The notes: generated from the letters alone by a model not told the origin. 5,706 nt of DNA from Spirochaetaceae bacterium (GCA_031278575.1 JAITKD010000215.1:1-5706), one strand, 5' to 3'. Shown: positions 1-5,706, counted from the first letter of the stretch. Numbers and translations are program-made.

Positions 1-133
1 CCCTTTCGAAAGATCGGCTTGATCTAATTTCAAGCTTAATCGCTTTTCCCGAACCACGCCCAATGAAGAACCCAAGAGCAAGCGCGAACTGAAGGTTCGA
101 CGGGGTATGGACCACGCCGTCCAATCAACCTAC

Positions 134-162
134 TAGGCAGGAAACGCCGGTCCCGGTATATT
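134..162 (+). promoter_or_regulatory. possible mnmE promoter at the start codon
   Basis: TAGGCA (134-139, four of six matches to the -35 consensus) lies 17 bases before TATATT (157-162, a good -10 box). Transcription would begin at about 168-170, on or next to the ATG at 169. No Shine-Dalgarno-like sequence lies in the 20 bases before that ATG, so the message may be leaderless. The -35 match is modest. The rest of 1-168 holds only small palindromes (CTTTCGAAAG at 3-12; GCTTGA 17-22 with TCAAGC 30-35) and no gene I can support. Confidence 0.3.
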
Positions 163-168
163 TTGCCT

Positions 169-1647
169 ATGGATAACCCTGGTTACGGTGATGAAAGTCC
201 CATCCTTGCCGCCGCGACCCCTCTGGGGGAAAGCGCCCTGGCGGTTATCAGGACCTCGGGGAAGGGCGCGGTGGACCTGGTGGCGTCTGTTTTTTCCCGG
301 CCCCGGATATTGCGGGAAGCGCCGGGGAATTCCGTGGTCTACGGGTGGGTTATTGATCCCCACAGGGAGGGAGGGGCGAAAATCGACGAAGTCCTGGTTT
401 CGGTGTACCGCGGCCCCCGGAGTTTTACCGGGGAAGAGGGGGCGGACATAACCTGCCACGGAGGTATCGGTACGGTCAGGGCGGTTTTATCGACCCTCCG
501 GAACGCGGGATTCCGGGACGCCCTGGCCGGGGAGTTCACTTTCCGGGCCTTTATGAACGGAAAACTCGACCTTACCCGGGCGGAATCGGTAATGGAATTG
601 GTGTCTGCCAAAACAGACCGTTCCCGGGAACACGCGGTAACCCGGCTCTCCGGGGCCCTGGAAGAGGAGATCCGGGGGATCAAAACCCTCCTGGTCCGGG
701 TTCTGGCGGGGACCGAGATTTACCTGGATTATTCCGAAGATGAATTTACCGGGACGGACCCGGGGGATCGTGATGAAGCGGCGGGGCGGCTGCCCGATCG
801 GGCCCTGGCGGAGAATGCCTTGGCCCGGCTGCGGATTTTGGCCGCCTCCTATGGCATGGAAAAACTCTACCGGGACGGCGCCCTGGTGGTTATCGCCGGG
901 CGGCCCAACGCGGGGAAATCAAGCCTCTTCAACCACTTGCTCAAGGAGGACCGGGCTATTGTTACGGATATTCCCGGTACCACCCGGGACTGGATCGAGG
1001 CCTGGGTTTCCCTGGCGGGGATCCCTATACGCCTCACGGATACCGCGGGGCTCCATGCCGCGGAGGATCCGGTGGAAAAAATCGGCGTGGCGCGGAGCCG
1101 GGAGCTTTTGGGGGAGGCAGACCTGATCCTCCACCTTATCGACGGATCCCGGGGCTTTACCGGAGAAGACCGGGCTTTTTACCGGGATTCGGCCCTATCC
1201 TCCCCCGGCTCCGGGGAGGGGAAACCCGCGGTTCCGGCGCTGGCCCTGTGGAACAAGGCCGATGCCGCCCCTTTGCCGGGGTTTCTGCCGGAACTGCTTG
1301 CGGCGGAAGGGGCGGCCCAAACCCTGGGGATCAGCGCAAAAACCGGGGAGGGTATCCCCGCTCTGATCGCCGCCATTGCCGCAGCCCTGGAGGCCCGTTT
1401 CGGCGGGGCCGCCGGGGAGACCACCCGGGCTTCGCCGGGGCTTGGTTCGGCCCGGCAAAAAGCGCTTATTGACCGGGCCATAGAAAACCTGGCCGAGGCC
1501 TTGTCCCTGGCGGACCGCGCCGGACCCCTGGACCTGATCGCCCCCCTGCTCCGGGAGGGGGTCAACGCCCTGGGGGAAATCACCGGGGAAGTATCCACCG
1601 CGGATATCCTGGAAGCCATGTTCAGCCGGTTCTGTGTGGGTAAATGA
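169..1647 (+). CDS. mnmE: MnmE, tRNA uridine-5-carboxymethylaminomethyl modification GTPase
   Basis: This GTPase works with MnmG in the cytoplasm to install the cmnm5 group on the wobble uridine (U34) of a subset of tRNAs, using a methylene-tetrahydrofolate carbon. The 492-residue protein has the family order: an N-terminal folate-binding domain (about 1-120, opening with PILAAATPLGESALAVIR), a helical domain, an inserted G domain, and a C-terminal helix ending in FCVGK with the conserved cysteine at residue 489. G motifs are complete: G1 GRPNAGKS (244-251), with the asparagine that in the family helps bind K+; G2 GTTRD; G3 DTAG (291-294); G4 NKAD (362-365); G5 ISAKTGEG. It is somewhat longer than the usual 450-460 residues, partly through longer linkers around the G domain. 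ATG 169 is preferred over an in-frame TTG at 163; neither has a clear ribosome binding site. MnmG is not in the window. Confidence 0.97.
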   Translation: MDNPGYGDESPILAAATPLGESALAVIRTSGKGAVDLVASVFSRPRILREAPGNSVVYGWVIDPHREGGAKIDEVLVSVYRGPRSFTGEEGADITCHGGIGTVRAVLSTLRNAGFRDALAGEFTFRAFMNGKLDLTRAESVMELVSAKTDRSREHAVTRLSGALEEEIRGIKTLLVRVLAGTEIYLDYSEDEFTGTDPGDRDEAAGRLPDRALAENALARLRILAASYGMEKLYRDGALVVIAGRPNAGKSSLFNHLLKEDRAIVTDIPGTTRDWIEAWVSLAGIPIRLTDTAGLHAAEDPVEKIGVARSRELLGEADLILHLIDGSRGFTGEDRAFYRDSALSSPGSGEGKPAVPALALWNKADAAPLPGFLPELLAAEGAAQTLGISAKTGEGIPALIAAIAAALEARFGGAAGETTRASPGLGSARQKALIDRAIENLAEALSLADRAGPLDLIAPLLREGVNALGEITGEVSTADILEAMFSRFCVGK

Positions 1648-1720
1648 CCGCCGGCCCTTTCGCCTGGAGCTAAAACCGGCAGGGGCCAGGGAGACAACGT
1701 CTTGGGTGGCGGTCATTTTT
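1642..1720 (+). terminator. long inverted repeat over the mnmE stop codon, terminator-like
   Basis: AAATGACCGCC (1642-1652) and GGCGGTCATTT (1708-1718) form a perfect 11-bp inverted repeat, and the second arm runs into five Ts (1716-1720). The stop codon TGA (1645-1647) lies in the first arm. The 55 bases between the arms can fold further: GGCCC 1653-1657 with GGGCC 1683-1687, and AGAC 1692-1695 with GTCT 1699-1702. This makes a three-way junction rather than a simple hairpin. It may terminate mnmE transcripts, but the large loop is atypical of an intrinsic terminator, so another RNA role is possible. Confidence 0.4.
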
Positions 1721-1789
1721 ACCATACCATCCCCTGTTTTTTGCGGGTATGCTTGCTTTTCAGGGGAGAAAAGCCGCCGGGAAAATCCA

Positions 1790-1951
1790 ACCGGGGCCGC
1801 CGGTCAAAACGCGCAAGGGATAGAAGCGGAAATCCCGCAGGGCCGGGGGATCTGTGGCAGCCGCCTCGGGCGGCTCAGGGACAGACCCCCGGCACGAGGA
1901 ATTGGAGCGGATAGCCCGGTCGCCGTGGGAAACGAAGTTTCCTACGGCGAT
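1790..1951 (+). ncRNA. candidate structured RNA or dispersed intergenic element
   Basis: Four helices pack into about 160 bases. ACCGGG (1790-1795) can pair with CCCGGT (1915-1920) and close the element. GGGAT (1817-1821) pairs with ATCCC (1832-1836), extended by GC 1813-1814 with GC 1837-1838. A long imperfect stem runs from GCCGGGGG (1842-1849) with CCCCCGGC (1886-1893), through CTGT (1852-1855) with ACAG (1881-1884), to a perfect 7-bp tip, AGCCGCC (1859-1865) with GGCGGCT (1869-1875). Last, 1919-1933 pairs with 1937-1951 around a GAA loop, with 13 Watson-Crick pairs and two wobbles. Both wobbles (G1919-U1951, G1927-U1943) are G-U on the + strand and would be C-A mismatches on the other, which favours + strand transcription. 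I cannot match it to a named RNA family, and I see no clear promoter of its own. A repeat element is the main alternative. Confidence 0.4.
1812..1918 (+). repeat. two diverged copies of a 26-base AGCGGA motif
   Basis: Copy A (1812-1837) and copy B (1893-1918) are direct repeats 81 bases apart, identical at 19 of 26 positions. The shared core reads AGG-AT-G-AGCGGA-A--CCCG. In copy A, GGGAT and ATCCC flank the AGCGGA core and can form a hairpin; in copy B the matching arms no longer pair well. The copies sit on either side of the long stem at 1842-1893, so they look like two matching parts of one folded element rather than a simple tandem duplication. Confidence 0.5.
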
Positions 1952-1995
1952 GCGCCCAATATGAACCCGACATCCGGCGTAAAAGTAATGCCGGC

Positions 1996-2054
1996 CTGCC
2001 CTCTTGCAACATTTAGAAAATCTTACTATATTACAACAATTGCAGGCAGTTTTT
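1996..2054. promoter_or_regulatory. interrupted dyad spanning the fusA promoter
   Basis: CTGCC (1996-2000) and TGCAA (2005-2009) are mirrored by TTGCA (2040-2044) and GGCAG (2045-2049). This gives ten base pairs with a 4-base bulge on the left arm and a 30-base loop. The left arm overlaps the -35 box and the right arm begins at the expected transcription start, followed by TTTTT (2050-2054). It could be an operator, or a terminator for transcripts reading through from mnmE. Chance is also possible. Confidence 0.25.
2004..2032 (+). promoter_or_regulatory. fusA promoter, sigma-70 type
   Basis: TTGCAA (2004-2009) is separated by exactly 17 bases from TATATT (2027-2032), inside an AT-rich stretch that stands out from the GC-rich surroundings. 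Transcription should start near 2039-2040, giving a leader of about 50 bases. The ribosome binding site is GAGGT (2072-2076), 12 bases before the ATG at 2089, slightly farther than usual. Confidence 0.65.
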
Positions 2055-2088
2055 ATCATTTTTTCCATAGCGAGGTAGATAAAGAAAA

Positions 2089-4185
2089 ATGGGCATCGAT
2101 ATTACCAAGATGCGGAATATTGGGATCAGCGCGCATATAGACTCGGGAAAAACCACCCTTTCTGAACGGATTCTATTTTACAGTAACAAGATCCATGCCA
2201 TCCACGAAGTCCGGGGGAAGGACGGGGTGGGGGCGACCATGGACCACATGGAGCTTGAGCGGGAACGGGGTATCACGATCCAGTCCGCGGCGACTCAGGT
2301 CGAATGGAAGGACCACACCATCAACCTGATCGATACCCCCGGTCATGTGGACTTTACTATTGAAGTGGAGCGGTCTCTGCGGGTACTGGATGGGGCCATC
2401 CTGGTACTCTGCGCCGTAGGGGGGGTTCAGTCCCAGTCCATTACGGTGGACCGCCAGCTTAAACGGTACCATGTGCCCCGAATCGCCTTTATCAACAAAT
2501 GCGACCGTACCGGGGCCAACCCCTTCAAGGTCAGGCTCCATCTCCGGGAAAAATTGGGGCTCAACGCGGTTCTCATCCAGATCCCTATCGGTTTGGAGGA
2601 TAAACTTGAGGGCATGGTGGATCTCATCTCCATGAAGGCGGTATACTTTGACGGGTCCCAGGGGGAAACGATCCGGTATGCGGAGATCCCCCCCCATCTC
2701 AAGGGGGACGCGGAAAAATACCGGGAAGAACTCATTGATGCGATCTCCATGTTCTCCGATGAACTCGCCGAGCTTTACCTGGCCGGGGAAGCCATTCCCG
2801 AAGACCTGATCCACGCCGCCATCCGTACCGGTACCCTGACGGAATCCTTTGTGCCGGTAATGGTGGGTTCGGCCTATAAAAACAAGGGGATCCAACTCCT
2901 CCTGGACGGAGTCAACCACTACCTCCCCAATCCCACGGAGGTCAAAAATTACGCCCTGGACCTGAATAAAGGCGAGGAGCGGCAGGAGCTTTCGGCGGAC
3001 GAAAAAAGCCCCACCGTGGCCCTGGGCTTCAAACTGGAAGACGGCCAATACGGCCAGCTTACCTATGTCCGGATCTACCAGGGTTCCCTGAAAAAGGGTG
3101 ATGAGCTTACCAATACCCGGGCCCGGAAGAAATTCAAGGTGGGGCGCCTTGTGCGGATGCACTCCGACAGTATGGAGGACATCACCGAGGGGGTTCCCGG
3201 GGATATTGTCGCCCTTTTTGGGATAGACTGCGCCTCCGGGGATACCTTCTGCGGGGGCGGCCTTAACTACGCCATGTCGTCCATGTACGTTCCCGAACCG
3301 GTTATCTCCCTGGCCATCACCCCCAAGGACAAAAAGTCCTCGGACCAGATGGCCAAGGCCCTGAACCGTTTTACCAAGGAGGATCCCACCTTCCAGACCT
3401 ATGTGGACCCCGAATCCAACCAGACCATCATCAAGGGCATGGGGGAACTCCACCTGGAGGTGTACATTGAGCGGATGCGCCGGGAATACAAGGCCGAGGT
3501 GGAAACCGGGATGCCCCAGGTCGCCTACCGCGAAGCCATCACCCAGCGGGCGGAATTCAACTATACCCACAAAAAACAGACCGGCGGCGCGGGTCAATAC
3601 GGCCGGGTAGCGGGTTTTATGGAGCCCATAGAGGGGAAGGACTACGAATTTGTGGATAATATCAAGGGAGGGGTCATTCCCAACGATTTTATCCCCAGCT
3701 GCGACAAGGGGTTCCGGGAGGCCCTAAAACGGGGCAGCCTTATCGGGTTCCCCATTGTCAATATCCGTTGCGTGATCAACGACGGTCAGTACCACCCGGT
3801 GGACTCCTCGGATATCGCCTTCCAGATGGCGGCCATCGGCGCCTTCCGGGAGGCCTACGGCAAGGCAAAGCCCTGTATTCTGGAACCGATCATGAAGGTT
3901 TCCGTAGAGGGGCCCACGGAATTTCAGGGGAATATTTTTGCCTCAATTAACCAGCGCCGTGGTATAATAGCGGCGTCCACCGAAGACGGGGTTTTCTCCC
4001 GGGTCGAAGCGGAGGTTCCCCTAAGCGAGATGTTTGGGTACTCCACGGTACTCCGGTCCTTGACTCAGGGCAAAGCTGAGTTTACCATGGAATTTGAAAA
4101 GTACGGAAAAGTTCCGGTGGGTATTTCCGAAGCCCTTATCAAGGAATATGAGGAAAAACGCAGGAAAGAGGCCGGGCGTTCTTAA
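2089..4185 (+). CDS. fusA: elongation factor G, spdEFG1 / mitochondrial EF-G1 type
   Basis: EF-G is the cytoplasmic GTPase that moves tRNAs and mRNA through the ribosome after each peptide bond. The 698-residue protein is full length. The G domain shows G1 AHIDSGKT (15-22), RGIT (60-63), DTPGH (82-86) and NKCD (136-139). Domain II holds [13 protein letters not shown], domain [14 protein letters not shown], domain [19 protein letters not shown], and domain [28 protein letters not shown] (serine where most bacterial EF-Gs have alanine), [16 protein letters not shown] and [13 protein letters not shown] are, from memory, shared almost exactly with mitochondrial EF-G1 (GFM1). This points to the spdEFG1 subfamily. 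In spirochaetes a second EF-G paralog is the recycling factor, so this one is expected to be the translocase. It has its own promoter, and no ribosomal-protein or tuf genes adjoin it here. No clear terminator follows. Confidence 0.97.
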   Translation: MGIDITKMRNIGISAHIDSGKTTLSERILFYSNKIHAIHEVRGKDGVGATMDHMELERERGITIQSAATQVEWKDHTINLIDTPGHVDFTIEVERSLRVLDGAILVLCAVGGVQSQSITVDRQLKRYHVPRIAFINKCDRTGANPFKVRLHLREKLGLNAVLIQIPIGLEDKLEGMVDLISMKAVYFDGSQGETIRYAEIPPHLKGDAEKYREELIDAISMFSDELAELYLAGEAIPEDLIHAAIRTGTLTESFVPVMVGSAYKNKGIQLLLDGVNHYLPNPTEVKNYALDLNKGEERQELSADEKSPTVALGFKLEDGQYGQLTYVRIYQGSLKKGDELTNTRARKKFKVGRLVRMHSDSMEDITEGVPGDIVALFGIDCASGDTFCGGGLNYAMSSMYVPEPVISLAITPKDKKSSDQMAKALNRFTKEDPTFQTYVDPESNQTIIKGMGELHLEVYIERMRREYKAEVETGMPQVAYREAITQRAEFNYTHKKQTGGAGQYGRVAGFMEPIEGKDYEFVDNIKGGVIPNDFIPSCDKGFREALKRGSLIGFPIVNIRCVINDGQYHPVDSSDIAFQMAAIGAFREAYGKAKPCILEPIMKVSVEGPTEFQGNIFASINQRRGIIAASTEDGVFSRVEAEVPLSEMFGYSTVLRSLTQGKAEFTMEFEKYGKVPVGISEALIKEYEEKRRKEAGRS
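3938..3968 (+). promoter_or_regulatory. possible promoter inside fusA
   Basis: A perfect extended -10 element, TGGTATAAT (3960-3968), lies in the domain V coding region, with TTGCCT (3938-3943) 19 bases before TATAAT. It is produced partly by two adjacent ATA isoleucine codons, in genes that mostly use ATC and ATT. CGCCG (3955-3959) and CGGCG (3971-3975) flank it. It could drive the ATPase-ridA pair, whose first start codon is about 350 bases downstream, but a chance match is quite possible. Confidence 0.2.
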
Positions 4186-4191
4186 AAACCC

Positions 4192-4299
4192 CGGGTAAAA
4201 ACCCGTAACGGAAAAGCGGGACATTCGGCGTGGGCCCCGATGAATTGTGCGGAGTATAAAACAGGTTCCGGATATCATCGGGCGTTCCCCAAAAACGCC
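4192..4299 (+). promoter_or_regulatory. structured leader upstream of the ATPase gene
   Basis: The 138-base gap after fusA holds several inverted repeats: CGGGT (4192-4196) with ACCCG (4201-4205); CCCGATGA (4236-4243) with TCATCGGG (4275-4282), a perfect 8-bp dyad with a 31-base loop; and GGCGTT (4281-4286) with AACGCC (4294-4299). The last two share bases 4281-4282 and so cannot both form fully. The ACGCC arm can instead pair with GGCGT (4227-4231), and GGG (4232-4234) with CCC (4288-4290), wrapping around the 8-bp dyad. The alternative folds suggest a leader that switches structure, but no T run or known riboswitch core is seen. Confidence 0.35.
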
Positions 4300-4323
4300 T
4301 ATCTTATGATAAAAGGTGCAGTT

Positions 4324-5028
4324 ATGGTCAAGCAGGAATTAATTTTGCGCAGTCCGGTGCGAATTTTTGAAAAGTCCATTCACGGAGGGCTTAAACCAGG
4401 GGAAGTGGGGATTATCGCCTCCCAAAGCGGCATAGGCAAAACTTCGGTATTGGTACAGATCGCCCTGGACAAATTGTTGCAGGCAAAAAAGGTCATCCAC
4501 GTATCCTTTACCCAGCATACCGATTATGTATTGGCCTGGTACGAGGATATTTTTAATGAATTTATCAAGAAAAAGAACCTGGAAAATACCGGGGATATTA
4601 AAAACGATCTCGTCAGAAACCGGGTGTTGATGAATTTCAGCCAGGACGGGGTAACGGGGGAACAGATCATCCGAAGCCTCAAGGCGCTGATTACGGAAGG
4701 GGGCTTTAAAGCCGAAGCCCTCATCGTGGACGGTATAGACTTTGGCCGGATCGACCGGGAACGGATCGATGGGGTAAAACAATTCGCCCGGGAATCCGGG
4801 CTTTCCGTGTGGTATAGCTGTACCGTAAAGGGGACGCCGCCGCATTATGACAAACGAAATATACCCCTCGTCATCAAGGACTATGTGGACCTTATTGACG
4901 TGGTTATCCTCCTGGAACCAAAGCAGGATCACATCGAACTAGCCGCTTCCAAGGACCGGGACGCCTATAACCCCGAACACATGGCCCTGCGGCTGGATCC
5001 CAAAACCCTGCTGATACTGGAGTCATAA
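4324..5028 (+). CDS. RecA-fold P-loop ATPase of unknown role
   Basis: The 234-residue protein looks like a stripped-down RecA/DnaB/KaiC-type core. IHGGLKPGEVGIIASQSGIGKTSVL (18-43) carries a P-loop, SQSGIGKT (33-40), in which the first glycine is replaced by serine, much as DnaB-type helicases have alanine there. ALIVDG (132-137, Asp136) is the Walker B strand. FTQHTD (62-67) follows the second strand, and WYSCTVKG plus AASKDRD lie near the C-terminus. It lacks the extra N- and C-terminal domains of RecA, RadA or DnaB, and it has no signal peptide or membrane span. ATG 4324 is chosen because AAGGTG (4313-4318) sits at proper distance; in-frame ATGs at 4240 and 4306 lack a binding site, and the first lies in a dyad. 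ridA follows after 27 bases, so the two probably share a transcript. A DNA-linked or KaiC-like regulatory role is possible, but I do not recognise the gene. Confidence 0.85.
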   Translation: MVKQELILRSPVRIFEKSIHGGLKPGEVGIIASQSGIGKTSVLVQIALDKLLQAKKVIHVSFTQHTDYVLAWYEDIFNEFIKKKNLENTGDIKNDLVRNRVLMNFSQDGVTGEQIIRSLKALITEGGFKAEALIVDGIDFGRIDRERIDGVKQFARESGLSVWYSCTVKGTPPHYDKRNIPLVIKDYVDLIDVVILLEPKQDHIELAASKDRDAYNPEHMALRLDPKTLLILES

Positions 5029-5055
5029 TCGGAAAAGAAAACAAAGGGGCGTTTT

Positions 5056-5430
5056 ATGAAAAAGATCCATACCGAGGCGGCCCCCGCCGCTATTGGCCCC
5101 TATTCCCAGGCGGTAGTTTCCGGGGCTTTGGTTTTTACTTCCGGCCAAATTCCCCTTTCCCCTGAAACCGGGCAGGTGGCGGGGGCCACCGTCACGGAAC
5201 AGACCGAGCAGGTCATTAAAAACCTCAAAGCCGTACTGGAAGCCGCGGGCTCGGATCTGCTCAAGGTGGTAAAAACCACCTGTTTCCTTGCGGATATGAA
5301 CGATTTCTCCGCCTTTAATGAGGTCTATGCCAAATATTTTACCGAAAAACCCGCCCGTTCCACCGTGGCGGTCCGGGAACTTCCCCGGAAGGTCCTGGTG
5401 GAAATAGAGGCCGTGGCGGAATTCTTGTAG
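5056..5430 (+). CDS. ridA: RidA family enamine/imine deaminase
   Basis: RidA (YjgF/YER057c/UK114 family) is a small cytoplasmic trimer that hydrolyses reactive 2-aminoacrylate and related enamines/imines released by PLP enzymes such as threonine dehydratase, giving 2-oxoacids and ammonia. This 124-residue protein is of normal length and covers the whole family pattern: APAAIGPYSQAV (9-20), FTSGQIPLSPETG (27-39), EAAGSDLLKVVKTTCFLADMND (62-83), PARSTVAVRELP (99-110) and VEIEAVA (115-121). Arg101 matches the arginine that binds the substrate carboxylate, and Glu118 the conserved active-site glutamate. AAAGGGG (5043-5049) precedes the ATG by six bases. It follows the ATPase gene closely, which suggests co-transcription; a functional link between the two is only inferred. 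No clear terminator is seen after the stop codon. Confidence 0.95.
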   Translation: MKKIHTEAAPAAIGPYSQAVVSGALVFTSGQIPLSPETGQVAGATVTEQTEQVIKNLKAVLEAAGSDLLKVVKTTCFLADMNDFSAFNEVYAKYFTEKPARSTVAVRELPRKVLVEIEAVAEFL

Positions 5431-5464
5431 GAAGCGGCCCGAGCCGGCGAAGCCCTCCTTATTG

Positions 5465-5493
5465 AACCAAAGGTTCACAACCAAAGGTTCACA
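5465..5493. repeat. 14-bp tandem repeat, two copies
   Basis: AACCAAAGGTTCAC occurs at 5465-5478 and again at 5479-5492, plus one further A. Each unit contains AACC-AAA-GGTT, and the first extends to GAACC-AAA-GGTTC (5464-5476), a small perfect hairpin. It lies in the 84-base gap between the convergent ends of ridA and the left-pointing gene. There is no T run, so it is not a clear terminator. Confidence 0.75.
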
Positions 5494-5514
5494 GCGGATA
5501 ACCACCAACCACAG

Positions 5515-5706
5515 CTATACCCCCCGCAGCCGCTGGATTTCTTCTTCCAGCAGCCGGTTTTGTTCCTGCACTTGCCGGATTTGCTCCATGTATTCCGCCG
5601 CGGCCGCTTCCCGGCCTTTTGCCAAACCTTCTTCCCGGCCTTCTTCCCGGCCCTCTTCCCGTTGTACCGCCAGGGCATCGTCCCAGTTCCATTCGGTCAT
5701 AAGCAT
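5515..5706 (-). CDS. C-terminal tail of an Rpn / PD-(D/E)XK nuclease-like protein (partial)
   Basis: The last 63 residues of a left-pointing gene are visible. An ATG happens to fall at the window edge, but the reading frame probably continues upstream. EWNWDDAL followed by REEGREEGREEGLAKGRE is the charged tail typical of Rpn-family recombination-promoting nucleases and 'PD-(D/E)XK nuclease family transposase' proteins; their catalytic domain would lie outside the window. Residues 39-60 then form a clean coiled coil with hydrophobic positions Y39, I43, V46, L53, I57 and L60 and Asn50 at an 'a' position, like a dimeric leucine zipper. The gene converges on ridA. The family call rests only on the tail, since similar EEGREEG stretches occur in other proteins. 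Confidence 0.6.
   Translation of the reverse strand: MLMTEWNWDDALAVQREEGREEGREEGLAKGREAAAAEYMEQIRQVQEQNRLLEEEIQRLRGV
5627..5661 (-). repeat. 12-bp in-frame tandem repeat coding for the GREE stretch
   Basis: CCTTCTTCCCGG (+ strand reading) occurs at 5627-5638 and 5639-5650, with a third copy at 5651-5661 that is one base short and has one T-to-C change. On the coding strand it gives the repeated Gly-Arg-Glu-Glu run. Copy number can change in steps of four residues without a frameshift, so length variation between strains is expected. Confidence 0.8.

Larger units (their letters stand above)
1648..2088. other. 441-base intergenic region between mnmE and fusA
   Basis: No convincing gene lies here. 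In order it holds: the second arm and T run of the mnmE-end inverted repeat; an open hairpin (TCCCCTG 1730-1736 with CAGGGGA 1761-1767, 24-base loop); the compact folded element at 1790-1951; a small hairpin CCGGCGT (1974-1980) with ATGCCGG (1988-1994); and an AT-rich stretch from about 2000 that carries the fusA promoter. A 168-codon frame on the + strand (1634-2140) and a 102-codon frame on the - strand (1760-2068) cross it. Neither has a recognisable domain, and both run through the stem-loops, as is expected of chance frames over a structured RNA. Confidence 0.7.

Noticed and set aside
3..92. 29-codon open stretch on the + strand that could be the end of an upstream gene
   Set aside because: An open run this short is common by chance, and its third positions are AT-rich, unlike the GC-rich genes in the window.
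163..168. TTG start two codons upstream of the mnmE ATG
   Set aside because: It adds only two residues and has no better ribosome binding site; the ATG at 169 is the stronger start codon.
1790..1951. Omega-RNA (HEARO) of an IscB/IsrB-type element
   Set aside because: Considered because of the folded, repeat-like character, but no HNH/RuvC nuclease gene is nearby and I cannot match the fold to that family.
1760..2068. 102-codon frame on the - strand in the same gap
   Set aside because: It has low-complexity, domain-free content and reads through the inverted repeats; it is probably a chance frame over a structured element.
1634..2140. 168-codon frame on the + strand across the mnmE-fusA gap
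   Set aside because: It overlaps both neighbouring genes, has no recognisable domain, and crosses the stem-loops and the fusA promoter.
2173..3597. 474-codon frame antisense to fusA
   Set aside because: It is a by-product of the GC-rich third positions of fusA, which is itself certain; the translated product resembles nothing known.
4240..4323. In-frame upstream ATGs (4240, 4306) for the ATPase gene
   Set aside because: They lack a ribosome binding site, and the added N-terminus lies in the inverted-repeat leader; ATG 4324 has AAGGTG at proper spacing.
5023..5508. 161-codon frame antisense to ridA
   Set aside because: ridA is clearly coding on the + strand, and the antisense product has no family features.

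Overview
The window most likely comes from a GC-rich spirochaete, probably a Treponema-like gut species. The strongest clue is the elongation factor G. Its sequence resembles the mitochondrial EF-G1 / spirochaete-planctomycete-deltaproteobacterium (spdEFG1) type rather than the standard bacterial EF-G. The left-pointing protein tail at the right edge fits the Rpn / PD-(D/E)XK 'putative transposase' families that are common in such genomes. Codon use leans to GGG glycine, CGG arginine and CCC proline. The assignment rests on recalled family features, not on a search.

Layout from left to right: a 168-base leader with no gene I can support; mnmE (169-1647, +), a complete tRNA-modification GTPase; a 441-base intergenic region (1648-2088); fusA (2089-4185, +), a complete EF-G; a 138-base leader rich in inverted repeats; a small RecA-fold ATPase of unknown role (4324-5028, +); ridA (5056-5430, +), 27 bases downstream and probably co-transcribed with it; a short convergent gap holding a 14-bp tandem repeat; and the C-terminal 63 residues of a left-pointing gene that continues past the right edge (5515-5706, -).

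The genes belong to core housekeeping. MnmE modifies the wobble uridine of tRNAs, EF-G drives ribosomal translocation, and RidA removes reactive enamine/imine by-products of amino-acid metabolism. The ATPase has no recognised role. No mobile element, CRISPR array, tRNA or rRNA gene is visible. EF-G sits apart from any str-operon genes (rpsL, rpsG, tuf) within this window and has its own convincing sigma-70-type promoter.

The part least explained by ordinary annotation is the mnmE-fusA gap. It holds an 11-bp perfect inverted repeat that includes the mnmE stop codon. It also holds a compact set of helices (1790-1951) built around two diverged copies of a 26-base motif, which reads like a structured RNA or a dispersed repeat. 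The fusA promoter follows, set inside an interrupted dyad. No wholly new protein system is evident; the best candidates for novelty are this element and the orphan ATPase with its structured leader.
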